This document shows, piece after piece, positions 25,250 to 36,634 of a stretch of DNA of 64,000 nt. The stretch spans positions 11,532,001 through 11,596,000 of the forward strand of contig JANTQA010000057.1 in assembly GCA_027625915.1 (NCBI GenBank), read 5' to 3'. The stretch's first letter is position 1. Each line of letters starts with the position of its first letter. The position numbers and the translations under genes are program-made. The notes under the pieces were generated by a model, which saw only the letters and a program-made list of their open reading frames with translations, was not told the DNA's origin and made no database searches. Source of the stretch: Anaeramoeba flamelloides. Taxonomy: Eukaryota > Metamonada > Anaeramoebidae.

Positions 25250-25945
25250 AAAATATACATATTGAGATATTTTAATATTTTTTTTCAAGTTAATAGGATA
25301 TTATTTTTTATTTTTTAATCTATTTCTAATCAAAAATAACAAAACTAGATTATAAAAATTTTAACTCACTTTATCATGTTAATGGGAGTTGTTTTGAGGG
25401 TTTAAACTAGTATTCTTATCAAAAAAATATTTTCAAATTTTTAGATCAGAATTATTTTTTCGAATTTCATATTTTAGTTGTGCTTTTTCAAAATTTTGTT
25501 TTTCTTTTGTTTTTCTTTTTCTTTTTCTTTTTTTTGATTTCTTTTTGAAAATTTTTTTTTTTTTCTTTTTTTTTTTTTTTGTAAAAGATCATGTGGAAAA
25601 AAAAAAGTTCTTTGATTTAACCAATAATCATAATAAAATAAAGACTCTGTAATGTCTTTTAAAATACATTTAATTATTAACAAAAAATATTCTTGTCAAA
25701 TTTTTTTCAATGAAAGTACAGTAATAAACAATCAGTAATATACATTACAAAAATTGTGACTCTTTTTTTTTTGTTTTTTAGGTTTTATTCTTTTTTAATT
25801 TTTAAAATCTCAGGCTTTTATAGATTTAGAATGACTTAAAAGTGAATTACAAATCAGATTTAATAATTTGTTTATCCATACTAAAGGATATAATTTTTTT
25901 TTCAATTTATTATTTCAGACGAGTCACAATCTATGAAATGATGTT
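25250..25945 (-). repeat. Family M A-rich dispersed repeat, inverted copy
   Basis: Its reverse complement follows the copies at 40240-40830 and 46480-47080. Shared elements are the AAAGAAAAAGAAAAACAAAAG-type core, TTACAGAGTCT, and the block TTTTTAATTTTTAAAATC beside AGGCTTTTATAGATTTAGAAT. Confidence 0.55.
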
Positions 25946-26536
25946 TATTATTATTGAACCGTAATCAATAGATAAAAAAAATTCTCTAAATGGTATTTAA
26001 ATACCTTTAAACTTAAATAACTTATTTATTAACGTATTTTATCCCATGTTGAGGGTGTAAAGTGCCCCAATATTTTTCCAGTTTGGGGTGATATGTTTAA
26101 TCACTAACACTAGAAATTTTTTTATGTTCAGACAAAATTTTCAAAAAAAAAAAAATAAAACAAATTTTTTCTTGTAAAAATTTCTCTTGAAAAATAATTA
26201 AAATTGCAAGAGTCTATAGAAAAAGTTTTCAAAAATTAAAAAATATTTTACAATTTTTAATTATTAAAATTTTCTTACAAATATAATTATTTAAAAATTC
26301 TATTTCTAAGATAATTTTTTATAAATTCTATATATTATATTCCTTTTCATAACAATTCAAAATACAAATATTATTTCAAATACAATTTGGTTATTTGAGC
26401 TTTGAATGGTTATATATATATATACTTCAAAACATTAAATTATTAAAATGTAATTTAATGGATTATTTATTTTTCTTATGATTGTTAGGGAGTTAAAAGA
26501 GATTATTAAAAACATTCAAAAAAAAAGAAAAAAGAA

Positions 26537-29500
26537 TTAATCTTCATTTAAATCATTTCTTGAATCTTCGGAAAAATTTAAATTTGTAGAAGTATTTGTA
26601 TTTGAATGTTTTTTTTTCTTTTTTTTTGAAGATTTTTTTTTAGTTTTTTTTTGTTTTAACTTCTTTTGATCAGTAATTTCTTCTTCTTCTTCATTCTCAT
26701 TCTTATTCTCATTTTCATTCTCATTCTCATCCTCATCCTCATTCTCGGTCTTTCTGTTTATAACTACAAAATCTGAATCAGAATCTTTATATTCAGAATC
26801 GCTATTATCAAAATCTAATTGTTTCTCCAATTTCGCAATAATTCCAATTTGCTTTTCAATAGTCTCCATCCATTCGATCATTTTACTTTTCGAATCACAT
26901 TTCAGAGTAAAAATTTGATCATATGACAAAATATCAAAAGCAAATTTTTTTTCTTTGTTTAATTTGAAATTTAGTTTGACTGATAAATTAATAAGATCAA
27001 TTGCGTCCGAAATATTTATTTTTTTGTTTGAGCGGTGGCATAATAATAAGTGTTGTTGTTTGAGTATGACATAAACTTTTTTCCATTTTTTACCAAAATT
27101 GGAAGAATATTTTGACAAAAAGTCTTCTTTGATAGTAACGGGGCCATATTTATCTATGTTTAATTCCCCACTCTTTTTCTGTCTCTTTTTACTGTTTCTT
27201 CTGCTCCTACTTCTACTTCTGCTTCTACTTAAGCTTTTCCTTTTTTCAATTTTTTTTTTCCCCTTTTCCTTTTCCTTTTCCTTCTCCTTTTTATTTTTTT
27301 TCTCAACTTCCTCATTCCCCTCCTCCTCATTCCCCTCCTCATTTCCATTCACAGTACTATTTTTTGATAATGTATTCGTGTCCGTTTTTAAGCTGTTAAA
27401 AATCGATTTATCCATAAAACCTTCGATATCAACAATTAATAGATCGCTATCTTTTGAAATCCCCCAGATTAAATTATCTTGCTGTGTTCTAGACTTTATA
27501 TCGTTCTGTAATCTGCTATTCCAACATAAATAGATATGCTCCCTTAAAGTGCAAATCCATTTTAAGATTGTATCAAGATCTGGATGGCTAAAATAATAAA
27601 TTTTGTTTGAAGTCAATAGTTCAAACCCAAATTTATAATGAGGGTTAAAACGGATTTCACATTCTGTTAAAAAGATTATTTTCTTCAAATCTTTTAATTC
27701 AATTTGCTCCTCATTCTCATTATTATCTTTAAATATACATAGATTTTCTTTTAATAATACCAAAAATTGATTTTTTTTTTTTTGCTTTCGATTTTTGTTT
27801 ATTTTTAAATGGCCCATTTTTTTTGACTTTGTTTTAATTGTGGAAAATGCCCATTCCTCTTCTTGATATTGCTCATATTCGGGATTTTTATATATTAAAT
27901 CCGTATTTTTTATTTGCTTACTGGCTTTGGTTGTGTATATTTTCATTTTTTCACTTTTCAATCGATCGAAAGCAGAAATCCATTGCAATTGTTCCTCAAT
28001 GGTTTTAAAATACAAGGTATGATTTTCAACAGAATTTTGTTCTTCCTCCTCATCCTTTTTTGTAAAATTCCAAGATTTAATTTGCAGCCCTGGGTTGTAT
28101 TGTGATTTTTGATTTTGCTTTTCATCGGTTTGATCCAAATCGGGTATCTGCGAGGTATAGGTATTTATATCTATTTGCATTTTTTTTAATAATGTTGATG
28201 ATTTTTTCGCCTTTTTCGAAATAACCAATAAATCATTAAATAAATGAAGATAGCATTCAAGATACTTGGTGCTGCTTTTCCCACTACTCAAGGAAATTAA
28301 AGACCACCCTTCTCTTATAAACCTTCTTGAGGGCGAAATGATATCATCCAACCCTTTAACTTCGCTTTGAATTTTAAATATTTCTTCCATTTTTTCTGCT
28401 TCTCTCTTTTTTTCATTACAATGATTGGCAATATCTTGTACTTGAGTCAACGACTTGGATAAATTTTTATAATCGGGATGCGTTTCGTTTGTGTGATTAA
28501 CTAAATCTTGTAAAAGCATTACATATCTTGGAATACGCTGTATGGGCATGATTAAATAAAAACTCAAATTCATATTCTTTGATTCAGGTAAATTTGATTG
28601 CTTGTCTAAAAATTTTACTAAACTTTTATTTTTTGAAGTTAGCTTTGTCAAAGTATGAAGCGCATTGTTATAATTGTTAATATAAACGGTATATATTTTT
28701 AAAAAGCTTACTAATGTTAATAAAATATCACCTATCAGAGTTTGCTCATTCCATTCTTCGCATCTTGGTTTAATTTGTTTTAATAGTAATTCATTGAAAT
28801 TCAAAATAGAAATAATTCCCGAAAAGATTGATCTGATCTCTTCCGGTTTTAAATAATCTTTTTCTAATGGGTGCAAATATAGTTTGACCATTGTCGAGAG
28901 AGATTCAACATACGATTCTTCAGAAGATAATAATTCCTTTGCTATTTGCATCCTTCGGTTTTGATTTTTCTTGATTCTTTTTTGTTTTTTCTTTTCTATT
29001 TCCATTTTGAGATCTTCTGTCACTTTTTGTTTTTTTTCTTCTTGTGCTTTTTTTACTTTTGTTTCTTTTTCTTCTGTTTTCTCTTCTTTTTTTTCTTGGT
29101 CATTTTTTACTTCTGTGCTTCCAATTTTTTTGTTTGTTTCTGATTTTGTTTCTTGTGTATTTTTTTGATCAACTTTTTTTAGTTCAATTTTTTCTGGTTT
29201 TGTTTCATTTAAAACTTTTCCACTTAAGTTTAAAATTTCAATTTGCTTTTCTTCTTTTTCGTCTTCTTTTTCATCTTCTTTTACTCCAATTTTTTTATTT
29301 TCTATATTTTGATTTTTTGATTCAGATTCAGATCCAGATTCTTTATCTATTTCTTTATCTGTTTCTATATCTGTTTCTATATCTGTTTCTATATCTGTTT
29401 CTTTATCTTTTTCTGTTCCTGATTCTATTTTTTTTACTGTATCTTCTTTGTCTTCTGTTTTTGTTACTTTTTCTTTTTCATCTACTTGTGCATGGTATAC

Positions 29501-31831
29501 TTTAATTTCCTTTTCTAATTTTAAATTTCCAATCACATTTTCTTCAATTTTTTCTAATTTTGTTTCATTTAATATTTTGTTTTTTAAGTTTAAATCTTCA
29601 ATTTGCTTTTCTTCTACAATATCTTTTTCAACTTTTTTTTCATTTTCTATTTTCATTTTTGTTTCAGATTCTTTATTTTGATTTTTTTCTTCGGTTTCCG
29701 ATCCAGATTCTTTATCTGTTTCTTTATCTGTTTTTTTCTCTGTTTCTTTATCTGTTTTTTCCTCTGTTTCTTTATTTGTTTCTTTATCTGAACTTGTTTC
29801 GGTTTTTGTATCTGATTCAGATTTCTTTTCAATTTTTGTTTTTTCTACATTTACTTTTTTTTCTTTATTTTCTTCATTTCCCCTTTCCGTTTCCGATTCC
29901 AATTCCGGTTCTTCATATGTGTCTATGTTTGTGTTTGTTACCAATTTTTTATTTGAGTATGTGTTTGTTTTTTTTTCTGTTTCATTATTTTGGTTTTCTA
30001 CTTTTGAATTTTCGATTTTTTTTTCAATTTTATCATCACTTTCTTCTTTTTCGTCTTCTTTTCCTTTTTCTATTTTTAAATTCTCAATCAGGGTTTCTTC
30101 AATTTTTTCTGGTTTTGTTTCATTTAATATTTTGTTTTTTAAGTTTAAATTTTCAAATTGATTTATTTCTAAAACATCTTTTTCTACTGTGTTTTCATCT
30201 TCTTTAACTTCAATATTTTTATTTTCTTTATTTTGATTTTTTTCTTCTGATTCCGATTCCGTTTTTGATTCCGATTCAGATCCAGATTCTTTATCTGTTT
30301 CTTTATCTGTTTCTTTATCTGTTTTTTCCTCTGTTTCTTTATTTGTTTCTTTATCTGAACTTGTTTCGGTTTTTGTATCTGTTTCCATTTCTGTTTCATC
30401 TACCTTTACTTTTTTTTTTTTATTTTCTCCTTTTTCCTTTTGATTTTCCGTTTCCAATTCCGATTTTGATTCCGATTTTGTTACAGTATCAGCTGGGGTC
30501 TCGGTTTCGGTTTCGGTTTCGGTTTTGTTTCCAATTGTGTTTACTTTTCCTTGATCTTCGTTTTCTAAATCTTTTTCTTTTCGATTTTGTTTTTCAATGT
30601 TTTCATCACTTTCTTCTTTTTCATCTTCTTTTCCTTTTTCTATTTTTAAATTCTCAATCGGATTTTCTTCAATTTTTTCTGGTTTTGTTTCATTTAAAAA
30701 TTTGTCACTTAAGTTTAAATTTTCAATTTGCTTATTTTCTTCCTCTACATCTTTTTCATTTTCAATTTCCTTTTTTTCGTCAATTTTTTCAGTAGGTTTT
30801 TCTAATATTTCTTCTGTAACTTTTTCATTTTTTTGATCAACTTTTTTTACTTGTTTCTTATTATCTTTTTTTAAATTTTCCTTTGTTTTTTGTCCATTTT
30901 CAATTTTTTCATCAATTTCTTTTTTTTCATTTTCATTTTTTTGATCTATTTTTAAATTTTCATTCTTTTTTTCTTTGATTTTTTCTTGTTTTGTTTCATT
31001 TTCTATTTGTATTTTTAAGTTTAAATTTTCAATTTGCTTATTTTCTTCCTCTACATCTTTTTCATTTTCAATTTCCTTTTTTTCGTCAATTTTTTCAGTA
31101 GGTTTTTCTAATATTTCTTCTGTAACTTTTTCATTTTTTTGATCAACTTTTTTTACTTGTTTCTTATTATCTTTTTTTAAATTTTCCTTTGTTTCTTGTC
31201 CATTTTCAATTTTTTCATCAATTTCTTTTGTTTCTTTTGTATTTTTTTGATCAACTTTTTTTAGTTCAATTTTTTCTGGTTTTGTTTCATTTAAAACTTT
31301 TCCACTTAAGTTTAAAATTTCAATTTGCTTTTCTTCTTTTGTTTGATTCTTTAATCTGGGATTTGTTTCTTTAATTTGTTTTTGTTGTTTTTGGATTTTG
31401 TTTTGATTATTATTATTTACCCCAATAGCATTAGTTTTATTATCAGTATTAAAGTTGTCAAAGCGTTTCGATTTACGTCTTATAATAAATTCACGTTGTA
31501 TATTTTTTTGAAAATTTTTCTTTTCTCGGTTAAGTAATGATTTTTCAGCATTTTTTTTTTGATTTTCAACACGTTTTTCCCATTGTGAGAATAAATTATT
31601 TTTCTTTTTTTTTATATTTTTAGTTTGATTATTCATATTATTGTTGTTGTTGCTGCTGCTGCTGCTGCTGTTTTCATTTGTTTTTTTATTTAGTAACTTG
31701 TTTATTGATAGTTTTGTTTTTGTTACAAATTGGGAATTAATAAAAGTTAATTTTTCTCCTTTTAATTTTTCATCCATAATAATAATATTCCACACAAAAC
31801 TCAATAATACTTTTGTGTCGCCGCTTATCAT
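26537..31831 (-). CDS. Rho guanine-nucleotide exchange factor with DH and three PH-like domains
   Basis: One uninterrupted frame of 1764 residues. The N-terminal 950 residues are low complexity (poly-Ser/Asn, then Lys/Glu/Thr-rich). A Dbl-homology domain follows at about 960-1145 (IAKELLSSEESYVESL, IPRYVMLLQDLVNHT, two classic conserved helices). A PH domain comes directly after at about 1165-1300 (FIREGWSLISLSSG...LFNDLLVISK...QLQWISAFD). Two more PH-like domains lie at about 1335-1435 (KMGHLKINKNRKQ...FGFELLTSNKIYYFSHPD...KWICTLRE) and about 1560-1665 (FLSKYSSNFGKKWKKVYVIL...IEWMETIEKQ). Between the last two is an RS/RK-rich linker and at the end an acidic-lysine tail. The DH-PH pair activates Rho-family GTPases, and the extra PH domains suggest membrane binding. 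Met19 (MDEKLKGEK) may be the true start, since residues 1-18 look unlike the rest. Confidence 0.93.
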   Translation of the reverse strand: MISGDTKVLLSFVWNIIIMDEKLKGEKLTFINSQFVTKTKLSINKLLNKKTNENSSSSSSNNNNNMNNQTKNIKKKKNNLFSQWEKRVENQKKNAEKSLLNREKKNFQKNIQREFIIRRKSKRFDNFNTDNKTNAIGVNNNNQNKIQKQQKQIKETNPRLKNQTKEEKQIEILNLSGKVLNETKPEKIELKKVDQKNTKETKEIDEKIENGQETKENLKKDNKKQVKKVDQKNEKVTEEILEKPTEKIDEKKEIENEKDVEEENKQIENLNLKIQIENETKQEKIKEKKNENLKIDQKNENEKKEIDEKIENGQKTKENLKKDNKKQVKKVDQKNEKVTEEILEKPTEKIDEKKEIENEKDVEEENKQIENLNLSDKFLNETKPEKIEENPIENLKIEKGKEDEKEESDENIEKQNRKEKDLENEDQGKVNTIGNKTETETETETPADTVTKSESKSELETENQKEKGENKKKKVKVDETEMETDTKTETSSDKETNKETEEKTDKETDKETDKESGSESESKTESESEEKNQNKENKNIEVKEDENTVEKDVLEINQFENLNLKNKILNETKPEKIEETLIENLKIEKGKEDEKEESDDKIEKKIENSKVENQNNETEKKTNTYSNKKLVTNTNIDTYEEPELESETERGNEENKEKKVNVEKTKIEKKSESDTKTETSSDKETNKETEEKTDKETEKKTDKETDKESGSETEEKNQNKESETKMKIENEKKVEKDIVEEKQIEDLNLKNKILNETKLEKIEENVIGNLKLEKEIKVYHAQVDEKEKVTKTEDKEDTVKKIESGTEKDKETDIETDIETDIETDKEIDKESGSESESKNQNIENKKIGVKEDEKEDEKEEKQIEILNLSGKVLNETKPEKIELKKVDQKNTQETKSETNKKIGSTEVKNDQEKKEEKTEEKETKVKKAQEEKKQKVTEDLKMEIEKKKQKRIKKNQNRRMQIAKELLSSEESYVESLSTMVKLYLHPLEKDYLKPEEIRSIFSGIISILNFNELLLKQIKPRCEEWNEQTLIGDILLTLVSFLKIYTVYINNYNNALHTLTKLTSKNKSLVKFLDKQSNLPESKNMNLSFYLIMPIQRIPRYVMLLQDLVNHTNETHPDYKNLSKSLTQVQDIANHCNEKKREAEKMEEIFKIQSEVKGLDDIISPSRRFIREGWSLISLSSGKSSTKYLECYLHLFNDLLVISKKAKKSSTLLKKMQIDINTYTSQIPDLDQTDEKQNQKSQYNPGLQIKSWNFTKKDEEEEQNSVENHTLYFKTIEEQLQWISAFDRLKSEKMKIYTTKASKQIKNTDLIYKNPEYEQYQEEEWAFSTIKTKSKKMGHLKINKNRKQKKKNQFLVLLKENLCIFKDNNENEEQIELKDLKKIIFLTECEIRFNPHYKFGFELLTSNKIYYFSHPDLDTILKWICTLREHIYLCWNSRLQNDIKSRTQQDNLIWGISKDSDLLIVDIEGFMDKSIFNSLKTDTNTLSKNSTVNGNEEGNEEEGNEEVEKKNKKEKEKEKEKGKKKIEKRKSLSRSRSRSRSRRNSKKRQKKSGELNIDKYGPVTIKEDFLSKYSSNFGKKWKKVYVILKQQHLLLCHRSNKKINISDAIDLINLSVKLNFKLNKEKKFAFDILSYDQIFTLKCDSKSKMIEWMETIEKQIGIIAKLEKQLDFDNSDSEYKDSDSDFVVINRKTENEDEDENENENENKNENEEEEEITDQKKLKQKKTKKKSSKKKKKKHSNTNTSTNLNFSEDSRNDLNED
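29200..31330 (-). repeat. In-frame duplicated Lys/Glu/Thr-rich coding repeats in the RhoGEF gene
   Basis: Long segments recur almost exactly in the same frame. KKVDQKNEKVTEEILEK followed by PTEKIDEKKEIENEKDVEE is encoded near 31.1 kb and again near 30.8 kb. LSGKVLNETKPEKIELKK is encoded near 31.3 kb and near 29.2 kb. TKTETSSDKETNKETEEK is encoded near 30.35 kb and near 29.8 kb. The region grew by internal duplication with the frame kept open. On the plus strand it reads as Phe/Leu-rich frames that are not genes. Confidence 0.9.
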
Positions 31832-32584
31832 CTCTATTACAAGATTTTTGAAATAATTTTTTAAAAAAATTATAGATATAAAATTTAAATTTTTTTGATG
31901 GGTAAGGCGAAAAATGGAAAAAATTGAAAAAAAAAATAAATATGAAAATATGTTTTCAAATTTAATGAATATCGAATTTCGTTATATGTTTCATGATAAT
32001 GTAAAAATTATTTTTTAGAGATATTGGTTGTTTGAAGAAAAATTCTTTTTGTTTTGATTTATTTTTTACATAAAAAAAAAAAAAAAGAAAAGAAAAGTAT
32101 AATAAAAATTTTATAAATTCACTATTTTCTTAATAACATAATTGTGAGGAAAATTATGAGTAATTTTAAAGGATTATATTGTAAAAAATTCTTATATAAA
32201 CTAGAATGTTGGAACATAGCTAATAATACATTAAAACAGATAGCACGAAACTTATATTTAAAAAAAAAAAATAGGTTTAGAGGGAATGGGGGTGGATGTG
32301 TTCAGTTGTAGCCTTTAGGGTATCAATTTAAAAGATTTAGTCTTTAAATTCATTTGATCATATTTTTTTGATCCCTTATTCAAAAAATTATAAAGGTGCA
32401 ATATTAACTCAACTTCAGTCCTATGCTTCATAGAACCACAAAATTTGTGAGGTGTAACCTGACTGATCTAAATCTTTTTGGTCTTTTAAACTCTGAAATA
32501 GAATTGAAAAAAAACTCTCTTAATTTATAACGTTATCCAATTCTTTGGAGAATTAACCACCTCTCACAAAATCTAATAATTTAA

Positions 32585-33368
32585 CAGTCAAGGGGTGGGG
32601 GGGCAAGTTGTGGTGAGTGGGTTACAAGGGTTTAAATGGTTTGAATATATTTTAGAAGAAAAATTTTATTTTGGAAATTTCAAAATTGAAAAAATTTTTC
32701 CACATTTTTGTTATATTCTTTTTTTTCTATTTTTTGCTGGTGTCCCTAATAAAAAAAATTATCTATCACAGTAGTACAAAACCATAACACATAACAAAAG
32801 TGTTCTAACTTGGATAAAAAAAAAATGAGCTCTCAAAGTGTGATGTCTCTGGTGTATTGCGCTTTGTATATTTTTTTTTATTCACGAATTTTTCTCAAGT
32901 GTAATAAAATATTGTCAAGCGTGTAAAGAAGTGCTAAGAAGTGTAATAGCTTAGTGCTTGTGATATAAATAATTTCACACTAAAATGTTTATTATGGTCT
33001 GTAATTCTTTTTCAAATTTTTTTTTTATCATATAAGATCTATAGTCACTTGGTAATAATGTGTTATTCTAAAGTTATCAAAACAGCGAGAATGGTTATTA
33101 ATAAAAAATAATATTGATTTATAATTGGAGTTTTATTTGATTATCAATTATAGATCAATCATGAAATTTTTTGTTTTTTTTTAAGGGAACTCTAAGAAAT
33201 TTGGTTTTTCAATTTTAAAGAAAATATATTGGTTTAATAGTTTTGCTTCAGACAGATATCTGCTATTCTCTGATGGGTATTATTCTACTTATTTCTTATT
33301 TATTCTAAAAAAGGTTCAATAATAATAAATAATTGATATTTGTAAATTTTTTTAGTGTCATTTGACAG
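32585..33368. mobile_element. MITE D1, interrupted by E2
   Basis: The left end is CAGTCAAGGGG and the right end TCATTTGACAG. The body aligns with D2 (47889-48561), for example AGAAGAAAAATTTTATTTTG and ATAGTCACTTGGT. It is longer than D2 by about the length of the E2 insertion. Confidence 0.8.
32744..32998. mobile_element. MITE E2, nested in D1
   Basis: It starts CCCTAATAAAAA, ends TAAAATGTTTATTATGG, and aligns with E1 at 12691-12952. Sequences on either side continue the D family without a gap, which shows that E2 inserted into an existing D copy. Its ends are more diverged than those of E1. Confidence 0.75.
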
Positions 33369-34127
33369 AAACAAAGTTTATGATTACAGATTCAGATAAT
33401 GTCAGAATGTGCCATAGTGTTTACTAGAGTGCTGTATAGGGTCTTCAAGTGGATATCTTTTCCAGAACACCAAAAGGATTGAGTGGAATCAAAGATTTTA
33501 CTCTGTTTTTTTTTAAATATTAGAAAAGCAAACATCATTTTTTTTAATTCATACTTTTGTTTCGAAAATCGATTGTTTTTTTAATCAAAAACAAGAAATA
33601 AAAAAAAATAAACAAGAGTTTCTTGAGGTTTCAGTTTGAGTTTAAAAAAACAATCGATTTCTTAAATAAACAGAAAACTTGAGAAAAGCAAAAAACGATA
33701 TTCAAGATTACAAAATAATCAATAAAATCATCGATTTGAGTCAATTCTAAAAATTCTGGAAAACTTGTAAAAAAATTTAATAAAAAAAAAGCAAATTATC
33801 AATTTCTACACTCATTTTAAAAAAGTGATTGTACTTTTTTTTTTTATGAGATTCCCAGAATTAAAACTTTTTTTCAATTTTTGTGTTTTAATAAAATGTG
33901 TGCTTTTTTTGAAAAAAGTGCTTTTCTTCGTACTCCAATCTCTTTACACCAAATTTAAAGGATGAGTTTGCCACCTTATGAAAACCAAAAACTTTAAAAA
34001 AATTTTTAATTCTGAAAATTTTTTCACTTTTTTTTAAAGAAAAAACATAAAAAAAAGTCCTCACATTTTTAAAACGGTGGTAACAATGAATAATTATTTA
34101 CAAGTTAAATGGTATAATTATAACTAT

Positions 34128-35158
34128 TTTGGAAAAAAAGTAAAAACACTTTTTTAATGAGAAACCTTAATAGATCCTGAAAATTCAAAGTATGATCAAC
34201 TAATAAAGATCAAATAAATGATTAAAAAAAAAATGGTAGTATTAAAATCAATAACGGTTTTGATAATACGATCTTTTGGAATGGGTTTTTCTTTGGTTGA
34301 TCAATTAATTAAAAATTTGTTGAAAAAATTGACTATTTTTGAGATCTCCAAAACCACATCTTACAATTCGATAATAAGAAAGGAGATTTGTTTTTTTGTT
34401 TGTTTGATTGAAAATAATATAATGAATGATTCTTAAAAGTTAATTTGTTTCTATTTTTAATTGATTTTACTTTATATTTTCTATCAGGCTTTTAATTTAA
34501 AATGGTCTTGATTTTTTTTTTCCTGATTTCAAATTTAATGTAGAATAAAAAATAATTAACGTAGAATGAAATGAATTAAAAGTTAGGTGGGAGTAAAGGT
34601 TCAGAAATTTGCTTTTAAAGAGAATATAAAATAATGTCTTTCGAAAGCTACCATGAAATTGTTTCAAAATCAAATTTTGATGTTGATACAGATTTTTAAA
34701 TCAAAGAATATAATAAATAAAAAACCGTTTTGGAAAAAAAGTGAAACACGGTTTTTCATTGGGTACATTAATTTAACCTGAAAATGAAAAGTAAAATCAA
34801 TTAAAAATAGAAACAAATTAACTTTTAAGAATCAATCAATATATTATTTTCAATCAATCCAACAAAAAAAAAATAAATCTATTTTCTTATTGAAATTGTA
34901 GATGTGGTTTTGGAGATCGCAAAAATAGTCAATTTTTTCAACAAATTTTTAATAATTGATCAACCAAAGAAAAACCCAGATACCAAAAGATAGTATTAAA
35001 AAAACCGTTATTGTGTTGAATACTTCCATTTTGTCTTTATAGATTTATTTATTCTTTTTTTAATTGATCTTACTTTTCATTTCCAGGTTCTATTAAGGTT
35101 CCCAATTAAAAACCATGTTTCACTTTTTTTCCTTGTTTCACTTTTTTTTCACAATTTA
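34128..35158. mobile_element. Element F, complex foldback of about 1.03 kb
   Basis: The segment 34128-34485 recurs as its reverse complement at about 34790-35145 (arms share TTGATCAATTAATTAAAAAT-type text and GTTAATTTGTTTCTATTTT). A third copy of the terminal sequence (GGAAAAAAAGTGAAACACGG) sits internally at about 34732-34800, and the right end carries a doubled terminus. The 72-codon open frame at 34218-34436 lies inside an arm and is not convincing as a gene. Confidence 0.65.
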
Positions 35159-35526
35159 AAATTCATATTGAAAAAAAAATTTCCTAAATGAGTGAATATT
35201 CAAGAATTTTTACTGATTTTCATAAAATAAATTTCCAGAGCCCAAAATGACTCTAAAAATCGAAAATTAGTTGAGTAATTATTAAAATTTACTCTTAAAA
35301 AATGAATTTTTTTTTGATCATATCAGAAGATTATTTTTTTATATTAGCTCATTTATGAAAAAAATATTTTCAAAATGAGCTTTCTTATTCCCATTTTGAA
35401 CTTTTTAAAAATCGATATTAAGATTCAAATTTTGATATTGAAAATATTTAACGGTAGCCTTGGAACAACTGAAACTTTTCAAACAATGAAAAAAAAATTT
35501 TGTTGTCATTATTTAGAATTAAATTA

Positions 35527-35988
35527 ACCATTCTGGAAAAAATTGTCAAATTGGTTTTAATTGTAAAACAATAGTAGTAAATGTTCTAATTTACTAATAT
35601 TTTTTAATGTCGTTTTTCCTTCATTTTAAAACAAAAACCAAAGTCCAAAAATTAGATTGATTATTGGAATCAAAATAGAATTCAAAACATCAAATAAAAC
35701 CAAAATTTAAGCATACTCAATTTTAACAAATTTGAGATTTAATTGTAAAAATTAGTAAAATTGAATTTTTTGGATTTTTTGATAGGCTTTTTTCATTCAT
35801 GTAAAATTGTCTTTAAGATTTTAACAATAGGTATTAATCAAGTTGAGGAATTTCAGTTTCTTATCTCTTTATTTGATCAGTGGACAATAAGTAAAAAAAT
35901 AATTGAAAAATTTTCCTTTTAACAATCATTACAATAAAACCGATTTGACAAATTTTTTTTCCATTTGTCAATTTTAATCCAGAATAGT
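35527..35988. mobile_element. MITE G1, about 460 bp
   Basis: It is nearly identical to G2 at 41714-42175, in the same orientation. The ends are inverted: ACCATTCTGGA...TTGTCAAAT on the left and ATTTGACAA...TCCAGAATAGT on the right. TA lies at the borders. Confidence 0.85.
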
Positions 35989-36634
35989 AAAAAAAATCTT
36001 GATAGGACCTGTAAAATTGAATTTGTCACAATAAGTCATAAAACAAGTTTTGATCAAAGATCTCTTAAGAACCAATATTATTTCTCTTTCTCGGTGGAGA
36101 GATTAAAAAAGCTCAAAATTAGTGATTTTTTTTTTTTTTCGAAATCTGAAAAAATTTTTTAATTAATAGTGGTGCTTTTAGAGATATGCTATTTCAATCT
36201 GATTTTTGATTATTTGCTGTGGACACAAAATAATATTTATCCTTTGACGTTTTATTGTTCGAAATCTAAAAAACATTTAGGTATTGGTTTAGGCGGAAAC
36301 GGGGAAAAGTAATTATTATTTTTCGGATTTTTTTCTTTTTCCGATAAATTTTTCGATCATTCCAAGTTTTTTGTTTTGAATCACATTTTTTATTGAGTAG
36401 CTGGGAACTGTTTGTTTCATAATTTGGATATTTGAAGTAAAATAAAAAAATTCCTTCTTTTTGTTAGGGAATAACAAGACCTCAAATATTTTTTTTTTTA
36501 CAAAAGAAAAATTTGTTTTAACAGAAATAAAAAAACGAAAAACAGTTGTTTTTACTGATCTGTGGTTCTTTTCCTGCCTCAAATTGATTTCAAGAAAATT
36601 AAAAACAAAGAAACAGAATTATGATTCTTGTTAC

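Larger units (their letters stand above)
23594..26536. other. AT-rich intergenic DNA between PGK and the RhoGEF gene
   Basis: It contains a TA microsatellite, one family-H MITE and an inverted family-M repeat. I see no gene outside these. Confidence 0.6.
31832..36634. other. Intergenic DNA dominated by MITE-like elements
   Basis: Apart from elements D1, E2, F and G1 I see no gene. The segment 32270-32480 is less AT-rich and matches nothing else in the window. Part of this stretch may be an intron if the CH-domain exon at 36635-36905 has a downstream partner. Confidence 0.5.

Noticed and set aside
27099-30836. Long plus-strand Phe/Leu/Ser-rich open frames
   Set aside because: They are the antisense of the Lys/Glu-rich RhoGEF repeats and show no independent gene features.
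34218-34436. A 72-residue open frame with a Lys/Ile-rich sequence
   Set aside because: It lies in one arm of the foldback element F and the other arm does not keep it open.
36316-36582. An 88-residue minus-strand open frame just beyond the CH exon
   Set aside because: It resembles no CH continuation or other family, and its start is not linked to the CH exon frame. It is probably intron or flank.
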